The position numbers were made by a program, and so were the translations under genes. Positions 1 through 13,300 of a DNA stretch of 64,000 bases are shown here, piece by piece. The notes under the pieces were generated by a model that saw only the letters and a list, made by a program, of their open reading frames with translations, had not been told where the DNA came from and did no database searches. The stretch covers positions 35,052,723 through 35,116,722 of the forward strand of contig CM075103.1 in assembly GCA_037576195.1 (NCBI GenBank), in the 5' to 3' direction. The first letter of the stretch is position 1. Each line of letters begins with the position of its first letter. Source of the stretch: Phytoseiulus persimilis. Lineage: Eukaryota; Arthropoda; Arachnida; Mesostigmata; Phytoseiidae.

Positions 1-714
1 GCGGGATCGTCGGTGAGAAGTGCCGGCTCGGTAGGGGATTTGTTTCGAATCATGGGCCATCTGCTGAACATATCGGCCACGCAGAGTGAAAGGACGGGAG
101 CTCAGGAACTCCGATTTCCGCTGAACGCGCCGCCTGGACCAGCCGGTTGAGCTAGGGAGACAAAACTCACGAGTGTCGGGGGAATTCGAGCCTCCGATTC
201 AGATGGTTTCCCAGGGCTGACCCCAGATGAGTTGCTCCTGCGGACGACTGGAATGTACCACCTTTATGATTCTCTTTCCGTGATTCTGACTTAGTTATTA
301 TGGAATCCAGCAAAATTGAAGGTTAAGCACCCCTTCCTTCCGGCTGAGTCTTCTCCGAAGGACTAATTCACGACCGAGGAAGATGACGCAGTTTCCACGT
401 GGCGACCCGAGTGGGAATGATTCTGAGCTCTGTGAAGAAACAGTTCACTCAATCAAGCATGATGGCTCGCTTTGGAGCTAAGCGTTCAATTTTCGTTGGA
501 AGCTCAAGGAATGAAATGGACTCGTTCGTCGTCGAGCTTCCATCCGTTGCCGGGACATGACAGCATGGAAATCGAGGTTTCCCCGGTCCCATGATATGGG
601 GCCCCTTGTCCGCCCAGCCCCCTTCAATCGCACAAACTCTGATCCGTCGTTCCGCGCGAGAGTCTGTGAAAGAACCAGAACGCTCGTCCAGAGATCCTCT
701 GTCGGAACCTGCCT
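1..714. other. intergenic, no gene seen
   Basis: I see no open frame with recognisable protein character or a believable splice pattern. The only structured element is the 13-bp direct repeat at 702-714, which is the left target-site duplication of the adjoining SINE. Confidence 0.5.
702..714. repeat. SINE target-site duplication, left copy
   Basis: TCGGAACCTGCCT, identical to the copy at 988-1000 on the other side of the SINE. Confidence 0.88.
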
Positions 715-987
715 TTGTTCTCCGGCTGAACCTCTCAGCCAGCCCTCAGGAGTGTTCCGGGATCACCTTTCGGTATTGCTTCAGTAACACTCCCTATCGC
801 CTCGCAAATCCCATTGCGGGCGGTGGGCTTGGGTCTCAAGATGGTTCAGATTCAATTCTGATATAAATTAAATCCTCTTTTTACCACATAAGAAATGTTT
901 GTTGTCGGCCGGGGATCGAACCCGCGATTGCTAGCTTAGCGTGGCACCCAAGGCGTTGGTTTATGCCACACGGCCAACGAGCCGAAC
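715..987 (-). mobile_element. tRNA-derived SINE, longest copy, with 13-bp TSD
   Basis: Read on the minus strand, the element starts with a tRNA-like head. A box-A-like sequence TGGCCGTGTGG lies at 976-966 and a perfect box B, GGTTCGATCCC, at 922-912. A tRNA-unrelated body follows and ends near 715 in an A-rich GAGAACAA tail. The element is flanked by a perfect 13-bp direct repeat TCGGAACCTGCCT (702-714 and 988-1000), as expected from LINE-mediated target-primed insertion. Two more copies lie at 43629-43838 and 51209-51420. Body sequence is highly similar between copies, which suggests fairly recent activity. I do not recognise it as a named family. No protein is encoded; open frames across it are accidental. 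Confidence 0.88.
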
Positions 988-1000
988 TCGGAACCTGCCT
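988..1000. repeat. SINE target-site duplication, right copy
   Basis: TCGGAACCTGCCT, identical to 702-714. The pair brackets the element exactly and fixes its ends. Confidence 0.88.
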
Positions 1001-3682
1001 GCCTTCCGGAAATATGCGGAGGTGTGGCCAAAACGTATTCGAGGATTCTCGACCCGAAACAGCCGCTCTGTACTCATACGGCTCTTCCGACGGGGTCGCG
1101 ACATACTTTCCCCGGAAGCACGGCCGTTTTCCTCCGCGTCGTCTCAAAAACGACCCCGAGGTGCTGATAGGAACGCTGGCCATCAGGGCGGATAGCCGCA
1201 TCCTTGAGAATGCCGCATTCCTCAGAGAAAGTGTCCCGGATATATCGATCATCCGCGGCGACTTTGTGAAGATTCATCGACGCAGCCAGAGCGTATGAGA
1301 ATGCAGTCGAGTAAAGCCGGGCATCGCTTCTGCATTCTGCTTGCTCACTCGCAGGCCGTGAGTCGCAGCCTCAGCGATGTGCTCGAGCACTTCAATGACT
1401 GACGCCACGTATAAGGTGACGGTTTTCACGTACCCAGTTTACAGAGCGATGACGTTCTTGTCTTGTGTTCTCCAGGGAGATGTGTTACGGAAGGCCAATC
1501 TGCACGGGGCTTGTACTGTTCTGGGAGCCGTTATCATCGCTGATTCCCGAATCGTGGAACAGGACTTCGTGAGGTTGAATGAATGATAACAATTGTTCTC
1601 ATGCAGGGCTCAGTCATTTCTCGCAACCATCTCCTCCATGATCCTCCTCCAATGTCCCGAAGATTGCTGCGATAAAAATCTCAGCATTCTTCTCTCGCAG
1701 TGGAACGTATCAGAAGAAAAACGCTCAAACTTGAACTTCGTCATGATCGTAGTCAAACCCAGGAGATGGGAGAGCTGCTTTCCATGCGGCCAGCCGGGTC
1801 CCGGGCGGACGAGGGAACTGTCGCCAGGGGCCTTTATCGCAGCTGGCCCGCCGGAAGACGGACATGCATATTCATTTTGTCATGCATCAGTCAGATTGAC
1901 TGATTTTTACCGAACAGCTCCGAAGGCGCACGACTATTGTCTCCATTGACCGCTCGGAATCGGCGCGGAGGCATGCTTGTAGTGCATGAGCATTCCTCGG
2001 GGCCGACTCTCATGGTTACAATCGTGCGTGAGATCATTCGTCGATGGCTTCTCCAGGTTCCGATCAAATCGGAGAAATCATCGAGCTCTCCGTGGGAAGT
2101 TCTCTCCGGAGCTATCCTTCATTCAAGCCATCTTTTCTTTGAGCCGTGATTCATCATCGTCAGATTCACGTAGTTTCCTGCTCCGGACGTGTTTCTTTTT
2201 TTTACCGCGACCACACACGTTCTGCTTCCTGAATCAGTAGATAGCCTCAGACAACCGGACGACCTTAGGATCCGATCTATGGGGTCGATGTGCTGTGAGT
2301 TGTACTTGAGTCGTGCCTGGGAATGTTTGGAGAATGCCGTTTGCCGAAACACACCGATCGGGTGTCGCTGGGTCAGTACGATAGCTTCTATCGAAGCTTC
2401 TCCCGGGGCTTACTCCTCTACGGGAGAGAAGACGATAGCGCGGGACGTATTTCCTTCCTCACACCGCATGCTGCATCTTTCTCAACAGCTGATGGGCGCT
2501 GTCAAGGACTGATCATGGTAATCTGTTCGGGGCGTAGCAAAGCGGGATCTCGCGGCCTATGGCTGCCAGTCTGAGATGTGAGATTGTGCGGATAGGAGCC
2601 ACTGAGAGAGGTCAGTATCGGTTTTCTCGTCGGAGTGGGGATTGTCGAAGGAAAGAGTATCAAACTCTCTCGGCAACAATAGGCTCTCGGCATCCAATAT
2701 CTCGATTTATGACTAAAATTTCTCAGAAAATCGTGACAACTCTCATTAGTGACTAGTTTCTCCTCTTGTGCGCATATTTTCGAACTCGGGAACGAGACGG
2801 TTGCTTGAGTGACAGCCGGAGAGCGATTGGAGTTTGGCTGGCTGTGATGAAATCCTAGTCTGGCAACGACACGGTCTCTGAATCATTGAGTTTCGAAGAG
2901 TGATACTTTTTCCACTGCCAATGGTCGTCGGAAAATAAGTTCCTTGTCAAATGCTGGCGCTTCCACGAATGGCTCGTGTCTGATTCCATAAGCGTTTTCG
3001 AGGTTAGAAAATAGATCCCGTGAATTATTCACATTCTTCAGCTTGTACGCTGGTCGTAAAGGCTCTTTCGGATGACCTTTCATCAACTTCTGATCCCGCG
3101 ATCAGATTGCTAGAAGCGAGAGTTGTCAACTGTACACAAATGGGGCTCCGATACGGCCAGCATTGAGCCAGCCTCACGCGCCTCGCCCATTACAGAAATA
3201 TCTTCAAGCGTTGATAGTTTCTCCGCACCTTTGATGGTCATTTGTTGCTCTTGGTTGGATGATTTCCGTTAGTTTTGATCCTTCCCGGTTCCTCTCATCG
3301 CAACGATCGCATAACCGTGAGCAGAAAAAGCCAATCGGTTGGGAAAGTTTTCCCACGGGCCTCACGAATCCAAAAGCCTTTATAAGCCCACTCGTGATCC
3401 GGGCTCAAGCTTTGAAAAAGTGACGTTCCTGGTTTCTGACTCGCTCACTTGGTCGACGAGTTTTGCCGTGCGTTTTCGAGACTCCATACTGGTAAGAGAG
3501 TGACATAGAATATTCGGGGCATCGAACGAGTGCTGGTGCCTTGCTTGGATTCATGGGGACTTCCGAATTTCGATCTGGAGATTCACACGGAGCTCGGATG
3601 GGGTGGAGTACTCAGAGAGGAATTTCGTACGAGCCCCCAATTCCGACGGTAGGAAGCTTCCTTTTCTTATCACAGACGCATC
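1001..3682. other. intergenic / 5' flank of HGSNAT
   Basis: There is no gene I can support. Open frames on both strands overlap each other, have no family resemblance and show no consistent splicing. The end of this interval should include the HGSNAT promoter and 5' UTR. Confidence 0.45.
3379..3385 (+). promoter_or_regulatory. possible TATA box for HGSNAT
   Basis: TTTATAA lies about 300 bp upstream of the first HGSNAT codon I can support. Position and strand suit a core promoter, but the motif is short and I cannot see a transcription start. Confidence 0.2.
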
Positions 3683-6600
3683 ATGGAGCCAGGGATCAAT
3701 GAAGCGCTCATCACAGTGCGATCACACCTCGACGTGCCACTCGCCGTCCGGTGGCAGTCGACGGAATGTTACAAGGTAAGTAGAGTATCGATCAACGATC
3801 TTCAGCTCCGTCATGAAGCACATTCCCGCGTGTCCACGACTGATCTGTATCCTGTTTGGGCTCGAACTGAATTTGAATGTTGGAATTACAGTGTGAGCCC
3901 CGCGTCCTGATGGAGTTAACTCCGGCGTCTCCGACAAACTCAACGGTGAGCGTGACAACCGAATCTTTCAACCGAATCTTTGTTCGCCGAGGGAGGCCTA
4001 CTTCATTTCCTCCATGCTTTTTTAGATGGTTTCCACATTCTACACATCGCTCACAACGATACGAATCGGAATGAACGAGCACCTTCCTTCGAACTGCTCA
4101 ATTCCTTCCTTTGAAAATAAGGTGATCGGGGCTCTCGAACGATGGATAACTCATTTAACAGATGATTCCCAGGACGGTTTCCCATAGTGACACTGACTGT
4201 CCTTCCTTCCAGGGAGTCTATCAGATTGACATCGAGGACGAGGAAACTTGCACAGTGAAGGTTGCCACTCAAGGTGAGCTTGGTGTCGATCTCCTCGCCG
4301 TTACTATAGCCTTGGAACCAAAGGAACAGAGAAATATAGGTCCCAGCATGAAGCCGAAAGTTCAAACCGATCCAATGTTTCAGCGATATCGATATATTAT
4401 CCCCTGATCGCAGCCATCTTCATTCAACTGTTCGTGGACTTCATTCGGCGATTGATAAAAGTCGTCTCGGAGAAGCGTCGTTTGCGAAACTCGCAGGCTG
4501 ACGAGGGCGAGAACGAAACCTCTTCTCAGGTAGTTCAAAACCTGTTCTCGTCCTCGGCTAACTTACTAATACAAAAGAGTAGTTAACCGAGTCCTCGAAA
4601 TGAGGGAACTAAGGGTTTCATATCGGAATCAAGGGTCCCTTGGAAGCGAGCTCGAGCACAGTGGACTTCCAGACGCCAGAGCAAAAGGTTGAAACAAAGA
4701 TTGGATTTTAAAACTCCATAGATACGTCTGCTAACTGCTAATCCTTCACGGGGAATCCAGAGGGGAGTGAGTTTGCGAAAAAGTCCGGCGGTCCAGCTTG
4801 GCTTTCCGAAACTCATGCGGAATCTCGAATGCGATTTCCGAATTTCTTGTAGATGGAGAAGGCCGGATCACTCCGGGTCAAGTCCCTCGACGCTTTCCGA
4901 GGATTTTGTCTCTTCGTCATGATCTTCGTGAACTACGGAGGAGGTACGACCAATGATTGCCATAAAAAACGCTCCCAGGGCTCTGCCTAACTCAGAATGG
5001 ATTCTTTCGGTGTAGTTCTCATGCTCCGCAGGTGAACTATGGCTCTTCGAGCACATCCCGTGGAATGGGTTGACTTTCGCTGACCTACTGTTTCCTTGGT
5101 TCGTATGGATTATGGGACTGTCGATGGCTATATCGTTGCGGAGCATGCGTCGAAAACGGGTGCCACTCTCCGAGGTGAATATCGATTGGCACGAAATCCG
5201 CCACAGGATTCCTGTGTTTTCCTGACGAAATTCGGAACGATTTTCTCCGATTCTAGATCTTCCGCAAGCTTTCATCAAGATCCGTTAAATTATTCGTTTT
5301 GGGTATGTCTCTTAAGAGTATGCATTCATCATGTCTCTGGATGCCGCGGCTCTCGAGCAGTTACTGAATGAGATCAAATATTCAAGGTATCATTCTGAAC
5401 AGCATGGATAAGCACAACGACATTAGTAAACTCAGAATACCGGGAGTTTTGCAACGGTACGAAGTTCCGCCTTGAGATTGCTGCATGTCATTGGGAGTTT
5501 TATACCATTTAACCGCGCGCGATCGTCCATTCCAGGTTTGCGATTTCGTACTTTGTAGTCGCGAGCATGCACATGTTCTTCTCGAGAGCTACTGACGCTG
5601 CAGAGGTGATTCGATCGATCCCGCTTCCGTATGCGATCCAGGAGTTGATAATCCATATTATTACAAGGGCTCTCAACGTTCCAGACAGCGAGCTGGGCGA
5701 AAATTCGAGATGTTGTTCTCTATTGGCAAGAGTGGCTGATGATGATCTTGCTGGTGACAATTCATGTTCTACTGACCTTTTGTCTGGATGTTCCCAATTG
5801 CCCGAAAGGTTATTTGGGACCAGGTGGGCTCCACGAGGTTGGTCGGGTTACGAGTTCCATAATTGTGTCCTTCCATCCCCTCATTCGGAACGAAAAAAAA
5901 ACTGTTTGCAAAATCTGCACATCGGAATATTGAGGAACCAAGGCGGTTCAATCTCCCTCATATTTTCAGAATGGCTCATATTTCAACTGCACGGGCGGTT
6001 CCGCCGGCTATATTGACCGCCTCTTATTGGGATCGAATCATATATACGCTCATCCTACGACAGAGGTGACTTCGCGAGTCAGAGGAAGAACGGCATTCAC
6101 TCCCGCATTTGGGAGCGACGCTCCATCATGAGCGATGGGTCGGAGGGCCTCAACAACGGAACAAACGGTTTTTCCTTCTCGTTCAGATCATTTACGGTAC
6201 CACTCAGCCTTACGACCCTGAAGGCGTGCTGGGCTGTCTGACTTCGATTTTCTTGACGTTCCTGGGCTTGCAAGCTGGTAAAATCCTGCTCACGTTCAAA
6301 AGTCCTCGTCACAGGTCAGCTCATTTCAAACCTTCGACTAATCTTCTCCACGATAGTTGACGATGCAACGCCTCTTGAGCCGAACAGCTCAAGGAGGATC
6401 TCATGAGTTGAATGACCGAAGAAAAATCTGTCCTAGGTTGAGTCGCTGGCTCTGCTGGGGAGTGTTCCTTGGATTCCTGGCCGGTGTTTTGTGTGGTTTC
6501 CGAAAAGAGGATGGCTGGATACCTATCAACAAGAACCTCTGGTAAATGGTCGAAAATCACCGGAATTCCCTCCAAGAGTCGTGTCTGCGTGTTTTCCCAT

Positions 6601-7359
6601 GCTGAATCCGATGCCGACTCTTCGTTTTGTCATTCCAGGTCGCTTTCATTCGTTTTGTGCACCGCGGGGCTTGCTTTCCTACTGCTGAGCATGTTCTACA
6701 TTCTCATAGACGTTCTGGGCGTATGGTCCGGAGAACCGTTCGTTTATCCCGGTGAGAACCGCGTGCGGGACTGATTTGGAGCACTGATGGAGAATCCCCG
6801 GGCAGTGCGCGGGTTTCGGAGTTCGATAGTATCTCCGGCAGTTCGATTCTCCGATCACTCAGAGAAAGTTGTGGAGACAAAAAGACATGGCGCGTGCGAG
6901 ATCCCACTCGTCTCCAAGCACCGAGCGACAACCGGGGACTCCACAATGTCCTCCCCGAAATCTTTTCTCAGAGATAGCATCCAGAATCGTCAATGACTAT
7001 GGAGATTCGGAGCTGGCTCGCCTGGGTTTCAGGCTCGGAAAATTGGTCGAGACCCTCAAAAGAGACGAGTGAATCGGAGTTTCTGAGAACAGACCGAGAC
7101 TAGTGGACCCACGTATCACCTTCATATCGCTCAACGAGGTAAACAGACCGATTGAAGCTCTTTGTAACGGATCACCATTCCAGGAACGAACTCCATTCTC
7201 GTTTACGTTGGTCACGCGCTCGTGACAGGAATGCTGCCGTGGTTCTGGGCAGGCCCGGAGACGCACTGGAGGTATATGGCGATGAACCTCGGCGGGGCTT
7301 ATATCTGGGTCCTTATATCTTATGTTCTCCATCGGAATCGCGTCTACTTGGCCTTGTGA
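3683..7359 (+). CDS. HGSNAT: heparan-alpha-glucosaminide N-acetyltransferase, 15 exons
   Basis: Lysosomal membrane enzyme that passes acetyl from cytosolic acetyl-CoA to terminal glucosamine of heparan sulfate (family knowledge). Exons: 3683-3775, 3892-3945, 4213-4273, 4384-4529, 4853-4943, 5032-5174, 5257-5302, 5387-5456, 5536-5605, 5685-5837, 5970-6065, 6187-6314, 6437-6541, 6639-6751, 7184-7359. All splice phases join, giving about 514 aa. Family landmarks in order: lumenal cysteine region ([10 protein letters not shown]); a membrane segment in exon 4; [39 protein letters not shown] with the active-site His; [61 protein letters not shown]; and a C-terminal NSILVYVGH. The human protein is about 120 residues longer. 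Most of the gap is at the N-terminus, so a signal-peptide exon upstream is probably missing from this model. The next gene, 7 kb away, is unrelated. Confidence 0.93.
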
Positions 7360-10300
7360 ACTGCTGCCAGAGTCTCCGATGGCGTGGGGCCATCAAAAAA
7401 TGTGAATAATCGTTTTCTCGAGCTCCGCAGACGTTTCTAACGCTGGAAAAAATGAAATGTTTCTTGGGAATTCTAAACTCGGTCTCATTGCTTAGCAACC
7501 ACCACCGGGTCAACGCGGCCTGAGACGATGACTTTGACGGCACGCTCGCAGAATCGAATGCGAGCCCTTTGATTACTGTGCGAACGATCTGGCGACTGGC
7601 GACGTCAGTTGACCGACAGTTTCAGGTTCCAGTAGTTTGCGATGACCTCCTCTAGTGAACTTGTATCCTGTAATCACGGAAGCTGTTGGTGGCCGCCGCG
7701 ATGCGGGATAAAGATGAGCGAAAGAGACACGATAAGCTTCGCGCGGAAATGAAGCGGACGATGAATCGTTGCCCATTCTACAACAGAGTGGCGCCACTTC
7801 GACAACTACTGGACGTTTGCCAACCTACAGATATCAAATAGTGCTCTTCTTGGAAGGAACATGACCGACGTTTTTCTGCGAGAAAAGAGAGTTTGCAAAC
7901 CTCGTTCGAGAGCTCGGATTCAGGGGAATTCGTCAGATGTCTGTCAGAGACTGAATCACGCTCCCGAGAGATGTTTTCAGTGGTTTCCGCTTCCCGGCGA
8001 AGAAGACGGCAGAGGGCAGCCGGGGCGGGTGGCGCCTGGTTCAAGGATATATGGCTCGGTCCTGTATTTTGAGAGGTTTCTCTGAATGTACAACGAGCTG
8101 ATCGTTCGACTCAGGGAGTTATCACGCAGCTCTGTTCATGACAGGGCAATGAATCCTATTCGACAGAGGCTGCCGACTCGCGAAGCTGGAGCATTATTTC
8201 CAAAAGAATGAAGTCGGACAAGCTCGTTTTCCTGATTGAAGATAGCGATAGTTGGCGGCATATTTCGAGCTGACGGCGGTTACGACTGCTGTAAAATGAG
8301 ATTATGCATCTACTTACTGACCTCTTCGTTCGAGGAGCTCAATCCGCACTCGGCATACCCCTCAAAGAGCTGGGTGTGTGGCTTCAACCTCGATCGAGGA
8401 ATCATGCTGCCAGGGAATCGTTCCCTTCAATGTCGGAAACCTTCAAGAGATGCATTTCTCACAAATGTTCATCCATGCTGCGAATTCTCATCGATCGGCG
8501 GGGTCTTTCACGCACGGTGTTTTCGCGCTTCGGTGGAAGAGAGAGATAGATCCTGTGAAAAAGTGATTAGTCAGCAGAGCGCTGCGTCGAGATTGGATAG
8601 TGGTCGTAAAATAACTGCTATACGATATATCCGGAAGACTGCCAGACTTAACCCACTATAGAGCGTGCGATAACCGTCTCGGAGGAGCTATAGCAACAAC
8701 CTTGAAAACCCTTCTGGAATACGCTTGCGTTCGAGCGAGATCTCTGAAAGCTCCTGCTCGAACATTGGGATTCCTCCGTCGAGCGCTTCTATATCCCGGG
8801 TCGTGAGCTCAACGACTCGTGACAGTGCTTTTTGCCTCGTATTGAACTGTGAGGGGATGATTCATAGAAAGCGTTTCAAGTCCGTTTCAGTCTCTATCAC
8901 CTGATGAGCTTGCAATGGAGGCGCGCTCCCTGTGAACCACTGGGAGAAATCACCGCGGAAGGTAATCCGACCTGGCAAGGTCTTCTTTGTTTACTCGTTG
9001 ACGGCGCGCAAGATCAAGAAGCGCGGATCGTGAGTTCAATCGGTGTCGTGTGATCGCAGCGTGACCACAGTGTCGCGGGAGCTATATCGTCACCCCCACC
9101 CAGTCGGGGAGGTGAGAGGGGGGGGGGGGGGGTGCTTTTTCCCGCGAACTTTGCTCTGGCGGACTGCTCGTCAAGGTCATTCCCCGCATTCCGGGATCCT
9201 ACCGTCCCACAGTCGGGATGTTTCGAGCAGTAGGGATCGTCCGCGAAACGGTGGCATGCTGGTTTGTTGACATCTGCGGAAACGTTGACTGTAGAATACA
9301 GGCCGGAATTTTGAGGGAGTGATGATCCGGATGGAAAGAAACAGGCTATCGGTCACGACGGGACTATTTTCCACAGCACGTGAATGTTTCTCAGTAGTGC
9401 ACCGTCAAGTCGCGAGCACAACGTAAACAACGCGGCAGAGAACAGAAACAGCATTGCTCAGTCATTCGGGAAGGACTTTATCTTTTTTTCTATTGTTTCC
9501 TGGCGTCTTGCCCGCGATCCCTGTCTGATCTGCCGATGTTCTCAAGGTGCTTGACCTCGGCAGAAGAAGTGTGCTTCTAGTCCGTATCTACAAAGTGAGC
9601 ACTCGACTTCTTCTATCAGCAGATCCCGCAGAATCTTTGCTGATAAGGAAAGGTTTGGGTTCCGAGCCGGGACAAACAGTCCAGCGTCGAATGAACGAAT
9701 GTACTGGATCGCTCCAATAACTTCCATCACACCCGTTTTTCAGCCGTGACGACAGTTGTTTCGTGCCGCGCAATTCCCCAAGAGTCATTCGAAGTCGTCA
9801 GCGACCTGGACTGATCAAGAACGTCTTGTTGGGATTGACGTTGACGTTGGAGTGGAGTACGTCACTAGGAGTCTGGTTGATTGTTTGTTTAGCGCGTAAA
9901 TGCCGAAGCGCGCAGACAAGGAAACTTATCATAGAGATCATGCAGTCTCGCGAGTTGTCTACTACGACATGTTGTCGCTTGGTTCATGGAGCGCTCGAGC
10001 ACGTTTTCGGGGTGGGCCGGCTCGGAGACGATATTGGAGTTTCGAATCCTATCGTGAGTCGGGAGTAGCGACCGTGGTCGCCGCATCCGCCGATGACCCG
10101 AGGAGCTCAGTTCACTGTCGAAATATTCGAAATACGATTCTCGGGGACGAGAATATGAAAAACGAATTCTGTTATCCAGATCCCACGTGCGATTGCGCGA
10201 AAGCATTCCGTAGAACGAACTGGAGCCTTCGATGCGCTCAGCTCGATTTGATTATGGACTGGCACGAATTTGCTCCCCAGCCGCGAGAAAACACTGCCGA

Positions 10301-13300
10301 GCGAATCGAACTCGGAAAACTTTTGCACCAGACGCTACTTCGGACGGCGAAACGATGAGTAGGATCATCCGCAAATCTCGAACTTGGAGTGTGAAGTTCT
10401 CTCCTCGGGAAACCCCATCTCGATTCTCAGCAGCTTCGATTCTACTTTCCGTGATGAATCAATCCGTCACTTCTATCGTGCGATTCTCACCGTTTCGTGA
10501 ATCCCGAATCTTAGCCTCCCCGACTGAAGGAGGGGCAAATCAGTCACGGATACTCCGAACGTTCCAGGGCTAAGGATATGAATCAGCGAAAAAAAGAGGG
10601 GAGCAAAGTTCTGAAACAGCAACGGAAATGAGAGGGAGGCTCGCGACTATATCTGTGGGACCTCAGCATTTCCACCTACCACCTTCATGCCTACAGGGGC
10701 AACGTTGAAGCCTCGCTGGAGTTGCGGGGCCAGATACTTTTAGGGCTTTTTCTGTGGAAAAAGAAAGTAGGAGATGGGTTTGTTCATTGGCTGATTAGAG
10801 CCGTTTATTGTGTGCTGACGATGAGAATGTTTTGTTGCTGCTTGCCTGCATTGCCTGCCCCAAAGCGCAGACAGTGTTGATGCGCTCTTCCCTCCTGTTC
10901 TCACTCCAATGGATGTTATGGGATTGTCCTCGAAGCCACCAGACTCACCGCAAATCCGCACCATCTGCACCTTGTTATCGTTGATGAAGCAAAAGATCGC
11001 GTTCCTTCTTTCAGAAAAGGTTTCCTAAGAGAATCGGCTAGTTTCCTCCGTCCGTCGTAGACAGCGAAAGTCTGAAGTATCAACCATAATTCGTCTCTTT
11101 TGTCTTGCTATAGGGACGTTAGTTTTGATCAGAAAAGTGGGAACCTCTGCTCATCTAGGATGCATGGATAACTAGGCGCGAAGCGGAGGAAGACGGAGGC
11201 CCTGGTGAAAGATAGGATGCGCTTGACGCAGTCATCGAGACCAGTCAGTTGTGGACGTAATTACTGCGCAACTCAAAGGCGGCTCACGAAAAGACGGAAG
11301 GCAATTGGACTTGAAGGGAAATTCTTACAAGTTCTCGGTCTGAAACAAAGCGTGCCTCAGCAAATCAAAATCTGCAACTAATCGAGCTCCGAACACCATG
11401 TTACGAAGCAGATCGAAACTTCCTGGAATGGTTCCCTAACTCGAGGGTCTCGGGTGACTCCCTTACATCGATCACAACCAAATCGGAAACAGACGGGAGC
11501 AGCCCGAAAGAAGACTGGAAGAGGCTCGATCTGAGCCCAACTTGACTCTGAATAAGATCTCTCTATCGAGAACAGTTCTGCACGTGGATCAAAGCTTTCG
11601 GGTTGAGCCGCGGGATCGCTCACGGTCAAACAGAAGCCTTTCGAGATTCGCTGCCTGTTTTGGGTCGTGATCACAGAACGCAATTTTCGATCGAAGGGCG
11701 GGCTTCGCATGGACTCGCGGACCGCTCCTCTGACTCGGAGACTCTTCATTGTTGAGAGCGTTGGGACATCGTCGATATTTCGGAGTCCAAATTTTTAGCT
11801 CTTCCGAGGGCTCGGCGCGAATGGGTTCGCCGCCGATCGGTTTGAACCGTGGTTTCACGTTGATAGGTCTCAGATCCTAAACGCTGCCGCTCAAAACTCC
11901 CGACTGAATGATATAAGGGACAATCTCTAACCCAGCGACGGAAGTTCGGAGCTCTCTCAACACCAAGCTGGAGATCCCCGGAGCAGCGGCTGAGCTCGTG
12001 GGGGAAACTCTCGTCGAGCACCCGTTGCACGAGTACATTCATTGTGCCCGTTCCAACCGTGGAGTTGGATATAACGTCACACTAAGCCGAGCAGCTCTCT
12101 CCTTGTTTAGCCCAGTTGCGCTTGACATCAATCAAGACTTTCCTCGACCCATCTCGGTTTCCATTGCATCATTTCAACGCGAAGAGAGCGAAACTCGAGA
12201 GAACTCACATACACGGCCGCAATGGCTTGAGCTCGCTCAGCGGCGTTTGATCCGCAGTGCGCAGCCGATAGAGGTCGCGCTCTCGGCGGAAGGAGGAAGC
12301 CGGCGGGAGAAAACACATCTCGTCCGTGAAAGATGCACCGACCCAGATGATTATTCCCTTCTCCTCAAATCCACTCAACGTGCAATCGCTGTATGTTAGA
12401 GAATGTCACCATCGCTGTCGTCCGTTTGCAGCCCCAGCTCTTTCCGCCCCCTGTATCCGTGTTCTCCTCGATGGCCGGCTGCGGGAGACTCCCCAGAGTT
12501 CGAGTATTCGTTCTCCGCAGTAGTTCCTCGCTCGCCGCAACGGATGGAGACGCGAAATTACCTGTCGCGTCAGACTCGGAATCACTGCCGAAAAATGGTG
12601 GTTGGCATCGCTTAAAACCCGCACGGAAGGATTACGTATTCGAGACGGGTTTCCGTGCAGACGTCTCTCGGAGTTGAGATCAGAGAGAGAGCATGATGGA
12701 TCGCTCGCGCTCAGTCGAACAATCGAGCTCTTCCGCGCGAATAGCAACAAGGCTAACCGACCGGGTTGGGATCCGACTGCCGGGTTCGGCGAACGGCAGA
12801 AAATCGGTCCGTTATTTCGTCAGACAGCAGCCGCGCTCATCATCACGGCAGCGCCGTTAACGTCAAATCGAAGACGCCACCGAGGTCATTGGCGGCGTCC
12901 GCCAATTTCGCCTCAAGTTTCGTCTGACGCAAACATCGCTGGCTGATTCAATTTCTGACGTCGATCAAGTAGCAACGGAACCGGTGTTAGGGGAGCGCGT
13001 GGCTGGTCCACCTAGCGGTCAACCACGAGGGAAAACTTCGCTCGTTCGATTTGAAATTCGTTATCAGTCCTCGTCCACGCTCTCCTTTGCAGGCGACGGC
13101 GGCGGCTGATTCCGAACAGAGAAACCTTGAGATCCTTAAAGAACGAAGGCAATCGGGGAGATGGCACTTTCACTCGAAATGCTTCAGCCGCCGAGGAGTT
13201 AGTTGTTCATAACCAAACACTCACGAAGCATCGCATTGACGAACCCAAAGACGGTCACGAGGCATAAGTGGAAGACGAGTGGTTGTGCATGATAATGAAT

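Noticed and set aside
557-866. Overlapping plus-strand open frames as small genes
   Set aside because: They run through the SINE and its flank; no protein resemblance.
9119-9132. Long G-run as a G-quadruplex regulatory element
   Set aside because: Simple homopolymer in a gene-free region; similar runs occur at 21150 and in the minisatellite, so slippage explains it.
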